NCBI GenBank assembly: GCA_964350245.1
Contig: CAYGJC010000003.1
Span: forward strand, 1-64,000
DNA: 64,000 nt
Origin: JAJACP01 sp964350245
GTDB taxonomy: Bacteria; Chlamydiota; Chlamydiia; Chlamydiales; JAAKFR01
Direction of reading: 5' to 3'
Position numbers and translations under genes: made by a program. Shown in pieces: positions 44,500-53,449 of this stretch; position 1 is the first letter of the stretch; each line of letters starts with the position of its first letter. Under the pieces are notes generated by a model. That model did no database searches and had not been told where the DNA came from. It worked only from the letters and a program-made list of their open reading frames with translations.

Positions 44500-44916
44500 T
44501 TAGAAGCCTAAATAGCCTTGAAGAAGAATAACGGCCGTTACGGCATCGATGACCTTAGAGCGTTTTTTACGGTTCATGCCGCCCTCTTTTAAGGAGCGCT
44601 CCGCCTGAACTGTTGACAGTCTTTCGTCTACACATTCCACAGGACAGCCTACTTCTTTTTCCAAAAGAGAAATGAAGTGCTTCACCTCATCAGCTAAAAA
44701 GCCCACTTTTCCATTCAAATGGACGGGATAGCCAATGATAATTTTTTCCAGATCATATGAAGCCAAAGCTTTCAGCAGCTTTTGGATGGTTTCGCCACTA
44801 CTTTTCCCCACTTCGATGACACCTAAGGAGGTCGCGATGATCTGACTCTCGTCAGAGATCGCCAAGCCAATCCGTTTTAGGCCGTAGTCAATACTAGCGA
44901 TGCGCTTTTTTTTCAT
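44500..44916 (-). CDS. ruvX: Holliday junction resolvase-like RNase RuvX/YqgF
   Basis: 138 residues. IASIDYGLKRIGLAISDE gives the first catalytic aspartate, ECVDERLSTVQAER the second region, and NRKKRSKVIDAVTAVILLQ the third. RNase H fold; processes the 5' end of pre-16S rRNA in E. coli. Overlaps the pyrG end by 23 bases. Confidence 0.93.
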   Translation of the reverse strand: MKKKRIASIDYGLKRIGLAISDESQIIATSLGVIEVGKSSGETIQKLLKALASYDLEKIIIGYPVHLNGKVGFLADEVKHFISLLEKEVGCPVECVDERLSTVQAERSLKEGGMNRKKRSKVIDAVTAVILLQGYLGF

Positions 44917-46492
44917 GTTCCTTCACCATGGCTTGAACAAAGTCGCGGAAAAGGGGATGGGCCTCCGTAGGGCGGGACTTAAACTCAGGATGAAACTGCA
45001 CACCCACCATCCAGGGGTGGTCTTCAATCTCAGCAATCTCACAGAGATTTCCCTCGACATAGTTACCCGAAAGAACAAGGCCCTTCTGCTCGGCAATCGC
45101 TTTGTATCGATTGTTAAACTCATATCTGTGGCGGTGCCTTTCTGAAATGCTAGCTGCCCCATAGGCTGCCCGCGCGCGGCTGCCCTCCTTCAATAGACAA
45201 GGGTAGGCTCCCAGACGCATCGTTCCACCTAAATCCTCCAGTTCTTCTTGCTCACTGAGAAGAGAGATAATCGGTTCTACTGTTTTAGGATCCATCTCCG
45301 TGGAATTCGCTTCTTTTAAGCCCAAAACATGGCGAGCAAACTCAACAACCATCACCTGCATCCCCAGACAAATTCCAAAATAGGGGATTTTCTGAGAACG
45401 GCAGTAGTGCGCAGCTGCCAGTTTGCCCTCCCAACCTCGCTCACCAAAACCACCCGGTACCAAGTAGCCATCACACCCTTCCAAATCAGTCATTTTGTCC
45501 GATTCGATGGTGCGGATCTTTAACTGATAACCTGCTGCAATGGCTCCATGATGGAGCGCTTCAAAAACGGATTTGTACGCATCTTGGTGCTGTAAGTACT
45601 TACCCACAACGCCAACTGTGACCGTTCCTTTGGGATTTTTGATTGTATCTACAATTGCCTCCCACTCGGATAGATCAATCGAGGCGCAATTGAGACCAAG
45701 ATGTTGACAGATTCGATCGGTTACCCCTTGGCGATGTAGCATCAAGGGCACCTCGTAGATAGTGGTGTCAACGTCGACCTCATCAAAAACCGATTCGCAA
45801 GGAACATTGCAAAAGAGGCTGATTTTTTGCTTAATCTCTTCAGATAAAGAAGCTTCACAGCGACAGAGGATCAAGTCAGGGGCAATTCCAATGCTTCGCA
45901 GAGTCTGGACTGAATGCTGGGTCGGCTTTGTTTTTACCTCACCTGCTGCTTTTAGATAGGGGACATAGGTCATGTGGATGTTGAGACAGTCTTGAGGCCG
46001 TTCATAGCGGAATTGCCGAATTGCCTCCAAAAAGGGAAGCGACTCGATATCCCCAATGGTCCCTCCAATTTCCACTAGCACTACCTCAGCATCGACAACT
46101 TCCCCACACTGAACGATCCGCTCTTTGATCTCATCGGTAATGTGCGGAATCACCTGAACTGTTTTTCCTAGGTAATCCCCACGTCTTTCCCGCCTAATCA
46201 CGGTATCATAAATCTGTCCGGAGGTTGCAGTTGAAGCGCGCGAAAGAGGAGCATGTGTGTAGCGGTAATAGTGACCTAAATCCAGATCCGTTTCTACCCC
46301 GTCATCCGTAACATAGACCTCACCATGTTCAAAAGGGTTCATGGTTCCCGGATCGACATTCAGATAGGGATCGAGTTTGAGCATGGCAATCTTGAAGCCC
46401 TTTTTCTCAAGAAGCATCGCAATTGAGGCAAGTGTTAATCCTTTTCCAAGAGAGGAGACAACGCCCCCCGTTATGAAGATGTATTTGCGCAT
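44894..46492 (-). CDS. pyrG: CTP synthase
   Basis: 532 residues. Synthetase half: FITGGVVSSLGKGLTLAS at the start and the LDPYLNVDPGTMNPFEHGE region. Glutaminase half: YFGICLGMQVMVVEFARH with the nucleophile cysteine near 384, and the terminal VQFHPEFKSRPTEAHPLF with histidine and glutamate. Amidates UTP to CTP. Overlaps kdsB by 22 bases. Confidence 0.97.
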   Translation of the reverse strand: MRKYIFITGGVVSSLGKGLTLASIAMLLEKKGFKIAMLKLDPYLNVDPGTMNPFEHGEVYVTDDGVETDLDLGHYYRYTHAPLSRASTATSGQIYDTVIRRERRGDYLGKTVQVIPHITDEIKERIVQCGEVVDAEVVLVEIGGTIGDIESLPFLEAIRQFRYERPQDCLNIHMTYVPYLKAAGEVKTKPTQHSVQTLRSIGIAPDLILCRCEASLSEEIKQKISLFCNVPCESVFDEVDVDTTIYEVPLMLHRQGVTDRICQHLGLNCASIDLSEWEAIVDTIKNPKGTVTVGVVGKYLQHQDAYKSVFEALHHGAIAAGYQLKIRTIESDKMTDLEGCDGYLVPGGFGERGWEGKLAAAHYCRSQKIPYFGICLGMQVMVVEFARHVLGLKEANSTEMDPKTVEPIISLLSEQEELEDLGGTMRLGAYPCLLKEGSRARAAYGAASISERHRHRYEFNNRYKAIAEQKGLVLSGNYVEGNLCEIAEIEDHPWMVGVQFHPEFKSRPTEAHPLFRDFVQAMVKEHEKKAHR

Positions 46493-47223
46493 AGTAGTTC
46501 TTCAACCTTTTTTAAATCTTCTGGTGTGTCGACACCCACGCTCTCATCGTGGACAATCGAGACATAAATGGGATAGCCCATCTCTAAAATCTTCAGTTGT
46601 TCCAAATCCTCAATATCCTGCAACCGAGTCGGCGCAAAGCTCGCATAGGTCTCTAAAAAATCCCGTCGAAAGCAGTAAATGCCTAGATGTCTATAGTAGT
46701 CATGGATCTTTTTTGTGTTTTGTGGAAACGGTACCGGCGCGCGGCTAAAGTAAAGCGCACGTCCGGCTCTATCAAAGACGCATTTCACTTTTGAGGGGTC
46801 AAAAATATGGTTCGGGTCGGTGATTTTGGCAATCGGTGTTGTCACAACTCCTTCAGGAGTGTTTTGCAAAGCCTCAACAAGCGTATCGACTACATCAGGA
46901 TCTAAACAGGGCTCATCACCTTGGATATTGACCACATAAGAGGCTTCAGGCGCCTGTTGTTGAACCACTTCCCATACACGATCCGTTCCTGAAGAGGCCT
47001 TTTCTGAGGTCATGAAGACCTCACCCCCGAACGCCTCTACATGATCATAAATTCTTTGATCATCCGTCGCAATAATGAGTCGGTCCAGCCGCTTGCTTGC
47101 GCGTGCATTTTCGTAAGTTCTTCTAATTAAGGATTTACCTAGAAGGTCGGCGAGTGGCTTACCCGGGAAACGAGTACTGTTCCAACGAACCGGAATAACG
47201 CCAACTACTTGATTTTCTAGCAT
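46471..47223 (-). CDS. kdsB: 3-deoxy-manno-octulosonate cytidylyltransferase
   Basis: 250 residues from ATG 47223. GVIPVRWNSTRFPGKPLADL is the nucleotide-binding signature; NIQGDEPCLDPDVVDTLVEA holds the metal aspartate, and VCFRRDFL-type YCFRRDFLETY follows. Activates Kdo with CTP for lipopolysaccharide; coupling with pyrG, the source of CTP, is a sensible operon also found in Chlamydia. Confidence 0.96.
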   Translation of the reverse strand: MLENQVVGVIPVRWNSTRFPGKPLADLLGKSLIRRTYENARASKRLDRLIIATDDQRIYDHVEAFGGEVFMTSEKASSGTDRVWEVVQQQAPEASYVVNIQGDEPCLDPDVVDTLVEALQNTPEGVVTTPIAKITDPNHIFDPSKVKCVFDRAGRALYFSRAPVPFPQNTKKIHDYYRHLGIYCFRRDFLETYASFAPTRLQDIEDLEQLKILEMGYPIYVSIVHDESVGVDTPEDLKKVEELLCANTSS

Positions 47224-47374
47224 GTCCAACACGATAACTTAAACGAAGCATCATACTAAAAAAGGTTTTTAATCGCAACAACAAGAACCGCAATTAGTAA
47301 CAAAACTATTTTTTAATAACTATAAAATGAGTTAGAATAAATTTAATTGATAAACGATTTTTATAGGTTTTATT

Positions 47375-47986
47375 ATGAGTTTTTTCCCAAACAAATTGCT
47401 ACTAAACATTCTTGCGTGTGGTTTGGTTCTTTCCTGTCCACTTCAGGGTGCAACAAATGGTGCAGAGACAAAAGAGGCATGGAAGACCTTTAGCTCTTCT
47501 GAAGATGGTTTTTCTGTTGATCTTCCTGCCGAGCCTGAACATGTGGAACAGACCATTGAGATTCCAAAAACTGATTTGAAGATCAATTACAACACCTACT
47601 TAAGTGAGCCGAGCGAAAATGTTGTGTATGTGATTTCTGTTTGGAACTACCCCTCTCAAATCGACATGTCCAAACCAGAAGTGAATCTTCAAGACGGTTT
47701 TGGCGGCATGCTTTCTGCTTTACCCGGTTCTGAGGTCGCGGATATGCAGATGTCAGAGGTGGACGGTTTCAAAGCGCTTGAATTTCAAGTCAAAAATGAA
47801 GACATCTTTTTTCAAGGAAAGTTGATCTTAGTGAACAACACTCTCTACCAGGTCTTCACAGTCTATAAAAACACAGAAGATATGAGCGAAGACTACAAAC
47901 GGTTCATGGACTCCTTTAAGCTACTCAACCCAGAGAAGCGTAAAGTGGCACCCTCAAACGGTAGCCAAAAGAAACTAAACGTCTAG
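47375..47986 (+). CDS. Secreted protein, possible lipoprotein
   Basis: 203 residues. N-terminus LLLNILACGLVLSCPLQG is a signal with either a lipobox cysteine or a normal cleavage at GAT. The mature domain FSSSEDGFSVDLPAEPEHVE then repeated beta strands ending in YKRFMDSFKLLN resembles the small periplasmic domains whose members begin 'W..f.s.dggFsv.lP'; no enzyme motif is present. AGGT precedes the ATG. It is monocistronic, with a strong terminator after it. Confidence 0.65.
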   Translation: MSFFPNKLLLNILACGLVLSCPLQGATNGAETKEAWKTFSSSEDGFSVDLPAEPEHVEQTIEIPKTDLKINYNTYLSEPSENVVYVISVWNYPSQIDMSKPEVNLQDGFGGMLSALPGSEVADMQMSEVDGFKALEFQVKNEDIFFQGKLILVNNTLYQVFTVYKNTEDMSEDYKRFMDSFKLLNPEKRKVAPSNGSQKKLNV

Positions 47987-47994
47987 TTAGATGA

Positions 47995-48021
47995 GCGGGA
48001 AGCTCCACCGGGACTTCCCGC
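47995..48021. terminator. Strong hairpin between convergent genes
   Basis: GCGGGAAG and CTTCCCGC form a perfect 8-bp GC-rich stem around 11 bases, between the stops at 47986 and 48028. No pure T-run but AT-rich flanks on both sides; it probably serves both genes. Confidence 0.7.
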
Positions 48022-48027
48022 TTATCA

Positions 48028-48513
48028 TTAAAGTGCCTTACCATACACCTTTTTTTCCCACCAATAATCGATCGAAAAAAATCCCGGTCCAAAACAGAGG
48101 ACCAGCAGTGAAGCGTACAAGTAGAGAAATGGCTCTTCCATAATGAAAAGCGAGGGGCTCACAAAGAAATTAATCAACGCCGCTTGATGAGCCGTCGCGT
48201 AAGCCACAAAGAAAAGAATCACCAGTGCAATGGAAAAAAGCCGAGAGAAGAGGCCCAAAAAGAGTGAAGCGCCTCCCAGCAGCTCAAAAACTCCCACAAA
48301 GTAGGCTGTAAAAAGGGGAGCCGGAAGATGGATCGAGGCAAAAAAATCGGCCACACCCTCAATATTCATTAATTTTCCAAACCCTGTCATCACAAGTAAT
48401 CCACCCCAGTAGAGCCGGATAACAAGGAGTAAAAAGTGGCCGATACCACGCTCTCCTCTGGTGATTCCGTGGTAAAAACGCTTGAGCCACCCATCGTGAG
48501 CTGTCTGATCCAT
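48028..48513 (-). CDS. DoxX-family membrane protein
   Basis: 161 residues from ATG 48513, which has GGAGG five bases before it. Four membrane segments with the DoxX signatures LLLVIRLYWGGLLVMTGFGK near residue 30 and GVFELLGGASLFLGLFSR near 75. DoxX proteins sit in the inner membrane, in some bacteria in complexes with SodA or thiosulfate-oxidising enzymes; the role here is unknown. Confidence 0.85.
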   Translation of the reverse strand: MDQTAHDGWLKRFYHGITRGERGIGHFLLLVIRLYWGGLLVMTGFGKLMNIEGVADFFASIHLPAPLFTAYFVGVFELLGGASLFLGLFSRLFSIALVILFFVAYATAHQAALINFFVSPSLFIMEEPFLYLYASLLVLCFGPGFFSIDYWWEKKVYGKAL

Positions 48514-48616
48514 TAGTCCTCCAAATATTAAGATAATGTAAATATTTTCTAATTTCCCTCTATTTTTGATACTAGAGCTCAAAAATTTAGGCAACCATCA
48601 ACTATTTTATTCAAAC

Positions 48617-48649
48617 TTAACATTTAGGTGTTAAAATTATTCATATAAT
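48617..48649 (+). promoter_or_regulatory. Promoter and inverted repeat of the Inc-like gene
   Basis: A consensus -10 TATAAT at 48644-48649 lies 16 bases before the ATG. Ahead of it TTAACA-TTTAGG-TGTTAA (48617-48634) is a perfect inverted repeat covering the -35 position, so a regulator could compete with the polymerase there. AGGAGAG is the ribosome site. Confidence 0.5.
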
Positions 48650-48665
48650 TTAATAGGAGAGAGTT

Positions 48666-49661
48666 ATGTTTGATATTTCATCAATGAGAGCCGGGGGTAA
48701 CTTTCCAATAAAACAGTCATCCGACTACACCTTCGCTGGTATGAATGCATTGGCTGTTGTTGCCATACTCGGTCTCTTTGCCCTAGCTTCCACTCATCCT
48801 GGAACAAATGCTTTTTATGCCTTGATAGGCGGAGAAACAGCGACCGTTGCTGCCCTAGCGGCAGCCATCGGAATCCGTGTGCGCTCTTCCATCAAAGATC
48901 AGCATAAGCCGGCCGAATCTAATCCACAAAAAAAGGAAGAGAGCGTTGAACAAACCCCAGACACTTCTCCCGAGGCTAAAGCCGCTTTTCTTCGTCAAAT
49001 TTCTACTGCCGAACCTGTCCAGGTGAACAGACGCGGGCTTCTCCAAGAGATTCTTAAACAGCCGGCCGGGCTGGAAGAAGCCACTAAGCGTGAACTCGCA
49101 TCTGCTTCTATGTACATGATCAATGGACAGCCCATTGACCTTAAAAACACGGAATTCGCAGAGAAACTAGCTGGCATTACTGATCGTGCTGCTGATGTCA
49201 TGGAGATTGTAAAAAAGAGTGCTGACCCCGTTTTTATTCGGCAAAAATTAGATGGATTTGAGAAAAAAGATGAAATCATGGCTCTTTACACAGAGTGTCG
49301 GGCTCAAGCGGTTCAACAGGCACTCAATACTTCCTTTGCCCGCTACGTGATCAATCAAATCATAGTATCTGATCTCATGGCTGAATTGCACAAACGCTAC
49401 ACAGACGTTGATTTGGATATTTTCTGCAAACAAAGAGAACAATCCAAGGCTTCTAGCGCAAATACCTCATTTAATGTACACTATGTGAATCTTCAAGAGC
49501 ATGTGACAATCGAGCAATGCTTTGAAATTAGTGATACTAGCGAAACCAACTACTATGTAAAGGGCACCCTTAAGCTCAATCTACAAACAGGTGATGCAGT
49601 CATAACATGGACAAAACCTCAAACCGATCCGATCTCGTTGACAAAGCAAGTGCAAGCTTAA
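48666..49661 (+). CDS. Candidate inclusion membrane (Inc-like) protein with long cytosolic domain
   Basis: 331 residues. Two helices at about 25-42 and 49-70 with a short TH-PGTN turn form the bilobed domain after a short polar N-terminus that could be a type III signal. The remaining 260 residues are helical (the AFLRQISTAEPVQV, RAADVMEIVKKSAD and MAELHKRYTDVDLD segments), then end in beta strands (NVHYVNLQEHVTIEQCFEIS). No known domain recognised. It overlaps the Sua5 gene by 55 bases, yet has its own promoter. Confidence 0.5.
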   Translation: MFDISSMRAGGNFPIKQSSDYTFAGMNALAVVAILGLFALASTHPGTNAFYALIGGETATVAALAAAIGIRVRSSIKDQHKPAESNPQKKEESVEQTPDTSPEAKAAFLRQISTAEPVQVNRRGLLQEILKQPAGLEEATKRELASASMYMINGQPIDLKNTEFAEKLAGITDRAADVMEIVKKSADPVFIRQKLDGFEKKDEIMALYTECRAQAVQQALNTSFARYVINQIIVSDLMAELHKRYTDVDLDIFCKQREQSKASSANTSFNVHYVNLQEHVTIEQCFEISDTSETNYYVKGTLKLNLQTGDAVITWTKPQTDPISLTKQVQA

Positions 49662-50482
49662 AAAGAGGAGAGCCCGTCGCGTTTCCAACAGAAACGGTCT
49701 ATGGACTGGGCGCTCCTGTTTTTTCTCCCAAAACCATCCAAAAAATCTATGCGCTGAAAAAACGGCCTCAGGATAACCCTCTCATTGTTCATATCTCTAA
49801 CTTTGAACAACTAGGTCTGATTGTGGAGAGCTACCCCGAAGAATTAGCGCGCCACTTCTGGCCGGGTCCGCTCACTCTCATTCTCCCCAAAAAAGTGTGT
49901 GTCCCTTCTATTGTCTCGGCCGGACTCCCTACGATTGGGGTGCGGATGCCCGCACATCCTTTGGCTTTGGAACTGATAGAAGCAGTAGGAGAGCCGCTTG
50001 TCGCTCCCTCTGCCAACCTATCCGGCCGCCCCAGCTGTACCACGGCCGCTCATGTGCACCAAGACTTTGGAGAAGAGCTTTTGGTTCTGGATGGAGGTCC
50101 ATGTAAGCAGGGACTTGAATCCACGGTTCTCTCGCTAGACCCTCTGATGATTCTACGCCCCGGTTCGATCACCAAAGAAGAGCTGGAGCACTTTATCGGC
50201 AAACCGATCGGGATTGCGGAGGGAGAGTGCCACCAACCAATGGCACCGGGAATGAAGTACCAACACTACGCTCCACGGGCGCACGTTCGTCTTGTCTCGC
50301 CTGATGAGAAGGTAGGGCCGGCCCCTAAACGTTTAATCCTCCACTCGATTGAACCTGCTGAGTTGTATGCGGTGTTCCGCGCGGCAGATGAGAGAGGAGT
50401 TGAGGAAATCGTGGTCGTTTGTGACGCTTCGATGCAGTCAAATGCGGCGCTCATGAATCGATTAATTCGTGCTGCACATTAA
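49607..50482 (+). CDS. tsaC: Threonylcarbamoyl-AMP synthase, Sua5 type
   Basis: 291 residues. YrdC domain with GEPVAFPTETVYGLGAPV, KKRPQDNPLIVHI, VAPSANLSGRPSCTTAAHV, followed by the linker APGMKYQHYAPRA and a reduced Sua5 C-terminal domain (EKVGPAPKRLILHS). Makes threonylcarbamoyl-AMP for TsaD. Starts inside the Inc-like gene, which puts a housekeeping tRNA gene under the control of a possibly regulated promoter. Confidence 0.93.
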   Translation: MDKTSNRSDLVDKASASLKRGEPVAFPTETVYGLGAPVFSPKTIQKIYALKKRPQDNPLIVHISNFEQLGLIVESYPEELARHFWPGPLTLILPKKVCVPSIVSAGLPTIGVRMPAHPLALELIEAVGEPLVAPSANLSGRPSCTTAAHVHQDFGEELLVLDGGPCKQGLESTVLSLDPLMILRPGSITKEELEHFIGKPIGIAEGECHQPMAPGMKYQHYAPRAHVRLVSPDEKVGPAPKRLILHSIEPAELYAVFRAADERGVEEIVVVCDASMQSNAALMNRLIRAAH

Positions 50483-50527
50483 TCCCTTTTTTGCTACGTT
50501 CTGGACTTGCATCTATGGAGGTTTGGT

Positions 50528-52468
50528 ATGGGGCAGAACGTTGCGCAGAAGTTAATTGAGAGCCATCTGGTTGAGGGAAAGATGGAAATCGGTGAGGAGA
50601 TTGGGCTTAAAATTGATCAAACCCTCACTCAAGATGCCACAGGCACCATGGTGATGCTGGAACTTGAGGCGATGAATATCGAGCGCGCGCAAACAGACGT
50701 CTCTGTCCAATATGTTGACCATAACATCCTTCAAAATGACTTTAAAAACGCTGAGGACCACCTTTTTCTAAGAAGCGCCTGCCAGCGTTTTGGGATCTGG
50801 TACAGTCGCCCCGGAAATGGGGTGAGTCACCCGATTCATATGGAACGGTTTGGTATTCCGGGTAAGACGCTTTTAGGCTCGGATAGCCATACGTGTGCAG
50901 CGGGTTCGTTGGGGATGCTGGCGATGGGCGCAGGAGGTCTCGAGGTTGCCTTTGCCATCGCAGGAGAGCCTTTTCATGTGAAGATGCCAAAGATATGGGG
51001 GGTCAAACTAACCGGCTCTCTACCTGACTGGGTAAGTGCCAAAGATGTGATTTTAGAAATGCTCCGCCGCCATGATGTAGCGGGAGGTGTAGGCAAAATC
51101 ATTGAGTACTACGGCCCCGGTCTCGATTGTCTCTCCGCCATGGATCGACATGTGATTGCTAACATGGGTGCAGAGCTCGGAGCCACAGCCACTGTTTTTC
51201 CCTCAGACCAAGAGGTGCGGAGATTCATGAAAAGTCAGCGGCGCGAAGATCAGTGGAAGGAGCTTGTTGCCGATGCTGGATGCTCCTACGATCTTCATGA
51301 TGAGATTGATCTTTCTCAACTCGAGCCCCTAATTGCCCTTCCAAGCAGCCCCGGCAACGTGGTTCCGGTTAAAGAAGTGGAAGGTTTAGAGGTTTTTCAG
51401 GTCATGGTAGGCTCGTCTGCCAATCCCGGCTACCGCGATTTTGCTGTTGTAGCCGAAATGATGGAGGGAAAACGAGCCGTCGATCAAGTTTCTTTCGACA
51501 TCAATCCGACTTCACGCCAAATTCTCGAAAATCTGGCTCGCAACGGCCACCTAGAAAAGTTGATCCTATCAGGAGGACGCATCCACCAAGCAGGCTGTAA
51601 TGGCTGCATTGGGATGGGGCAAGCGCCGGCAAATGGCCGCCCTTCGTTGCGTACGGTACCGCGAAATTTTCCCGGCAGATCAGGCACCAAAGAGGACTCG
51701 GTTTATCTTTGTAGTCCCGAAATCGCCGCCGCCGCTGCGCTTACTGGAAAAGTCACCGATCCACGCACACTAAAAATGCCCTATCCTAAAGTCTCCGAGC
51801 CCGATGAGCTCCTTATCGATGCAGAGGCCGTTTCACCGCCACCGGCGGACGGACGGAATCTGGAACTGGATAAGGGAAGCAACATTAAACCTCTCCCACA
51901 TTTTGAGCCGCTTCCTGCCAGTTTAGAGGGGCCTGTTTTGATCAAAACAGGTGACAATGTATCGACAGATGAAATCATGCCTGCCGGTTCAAAAGTGCTT
52001 CCTTTCCGCAGCAATATTCCCGCCATTAGTCAGTTTGTCTTCGATCAAGTAGACGAGACTTATCCAGAGAGAACAAAACCCTACCGCGTTTCGGGTCACT
52101 TTATCATCGGTGGTGACAACTACGGACAAGGATCGAGTCGAGAGCACGCGGCAATTGCGCCTCGCTATCTCGGTGTGCGTGTGGCTCTGGTGAAAGGATT
52201 TGCCCGCATTCATCGGGCTAATTTAACGAATTTTGGTATCGTGCCACTTCTTTTTGAAAAGCCGACTGATTGGGATAAAATCAGGCAAGACGACATTTTG
52301 AGTTTCCCCTATATCCGTGATGAAATTCAAAAAGGAGAGAGTGTGACAGTCAAAAATGTCACCCAGGGCTACCACTTTAAGGCCAAGCACAACATGACAG
52401 AGCGTGAGCTCCACAATGTGTTAGAAGGGGGGATGATCGGCCGCTATAGAAAGAAAATGGGGCATTAA
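50528..52468 (+). CDS. acn: Aconitate hydratase (Aquifex-type, single chain)
   Basis: 646 residues from ATG 50528, with GGAGG seven bases ahead. LGSDSHTCAAGSLGMLAMGA carries the first cluster cysteine and HQAGCNGCIGMGQAP the other two (CxxC). The swivel domain has NYGQGSSREHAAIAPRYLG. It is shorter than AcnA and AcnB and fits the compact type. Converts citrate to isocitrate with a 4Fe-4S cluster. Chlamydiaceae lack this step, so a full citric acid cycle is likely here. Operon with the next two genes. Confidence 0.93.
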   Translation: MGQNVAQKLIESHLVEGKMEIGEEIGLKIDQTLTQDATGTMVMLELEAMNIERAQTDVSVQYVDHNILQNDFKNAEDHLFLRSACQRFGIWYSRPGNGVSHPIHMERFGIPGKTLLGSDSHTCAAGSLGMLAMGAGGLEVAFAIAGEPFHVKMPKIWGVKLTGSLPDWVSAKDVILEMLRRHDVAGGVGKIIEYYGPGLDCLSAMDRHVIANMGAELGATATVFPSDQEVRRFMKSQRREDQWKELVADAGCSYDLHDEIDLSQLEPLIALPSSPGNVVPVKEVEGLEVFQVMVGSSANPGYRDFAVVAEMMEGKRAVDQVSFDINPTSRQILENLARNGHLEKLILSGGRIHQAGCNGCIGMGQAPANGRPSLRTVPRNFPGRSGTKEDSVYLCSPEIAAAAALTGKVTDPRTLKMPYPKVSEPDELLIDAEAVSPPPADGRNLELDKGSNIKPLPHFEPLPASLEGPVLIKTGDNVSTDEIMPAGSKVLPFRSNIPAISQFVFDQVDETYPERTKPYRVSGHFIIGGDNYGQGSSREHAAIAPRYLGVRVALVKGFARIHRANLTNFGIVPLLFEKPTDWDKIRQDDILSFPYIRDEIQKGESVTVKNVTQGYHFKAKHNMTERELHNVLEGGMIGRYRKKMGH

Positions 52469-52471
52469 ACT

Positions 52472-53449
52472 ATGCCCATTGTTGATCTTCACTGTGATTT
52501 ACTGGCTTATCTGGCTCAAAAAGATGAGCGGCATGCTGAAGATGAAGAAATACGCTGCTCGCTTCCGCGTTTGCGGAAGGGCGATGTGCTTCTGCAAGTG
52601 TGTGCTGTCTATACTCAAACAGGCAAGGGGTCTGTTGCCTCAGCTGAAAAGCAGTTTACCATTTTCCGCACACTTCCCACCCTCCATCCTGAGGGGTTTG
52701 CTCGCCTCCAAACGCTCTCTCTGCCTGAGCCGAGTAATCGAGTGCATGTCGTTGCGGCTATTGAAAATGCCTCCGGACTTTGTTCTGAGAGGGAAAAACT
52801 TGAACGCGCTTTTTCACGTCTTGATCAATACCGGAAAACAGCCGGTCCCATTCTTTATATGAGCTTGACCTGGAATGAAGTGAACCGTTTTGGGGGAGGC
52901 AACCACTCAAAAATAGGTCTCAAACGGGATGGAGAGCTGCTTTTGGAATATCTGGATGGCAAGAAGATTGCGGTGGATCTCAGCCATACCTCTGATGCTT
53001 TAGCTCATGATATTTTGAACTACATCGATGCCAAAGGGCTAGCCATTACTCCGATTGCCAGTCATTCCAATTTTCGGAAAATTGCCAACCACCCACGCAA
53101 TCTTCCTGATGAGCTGGCTAAAGAGGTGATCCGACGTGGAGGGCTGATTGGTCTCAATTTTGTTAAGCACTTTGTCGGAAAAAACTATCCGGAAGACTTT
53201 ACCCGCCAAGTGGATTACGCGAGATCTCTTGGTGGCTTTGATCACTATTGCTTTGGAGCTGACTTTTTCTATGATAAAGACATGCCGATCGCCTATCATC
53301 CCTTTATTCCTTTTTTCTATCCTCCCTTTGGTGATTCAGGATGCTACCAAAATCTCATTGCGCATCTCAATGAGGTCTTCACGAAGCAAGAGCTCGAAAA
53401 GATCGCACACCAAAACTTTGCCAACTTTTTAGCCCGGATGAACACATGA
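52472..53449 (+). CDS. Membrane-dipeptidase family (M19) enzyme
   Basis: 325 residues. Zinc ligands: HCD in VDLHCDLLAYL at residues 6-8, glutamate in VAAIENASGL near 92, histidines in VDLSHTSDALAHDIL and ITPIASHSNFRKIA. LTWNEVNRFGGG replaces the usual LTHNxxN motif. GLIGLNFV and GADFFYD complete the fold. No signal peptide, so cytosolic: it could cleave dipeptides brought in by the Opp system. Stops inside the glk start (ATGA). Confidence 0.85.
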   Translation: MPIVDLHCDLLAYLAQKDERHAEDEEIRCSLPRLRKGDVLLQVCAVYTQTGKGSVASAEKQFTIFRTLPTLHPEGFARLQTLSLPEPSNRVHVVAAIENASGLCSEREKLERAFSRLDQYRKTAGPILYMSLTWNEVNRFGGGNHSKIGLKRDGELLLEYLDGKKIAVDLSHTSDALAHDILNYIDAKGLAITPIASHSNFRKIANHPRNLPDELAKEVIRRGGLIGLNFVKHFVGKNYPEDFTRQVDYARSLGGFDHYCFGADFFYDKDMPIAYHPFIPFFYPPFGDSGCYQNLIAHLNEVFTKQELEKIAHQNFANFLARMNT

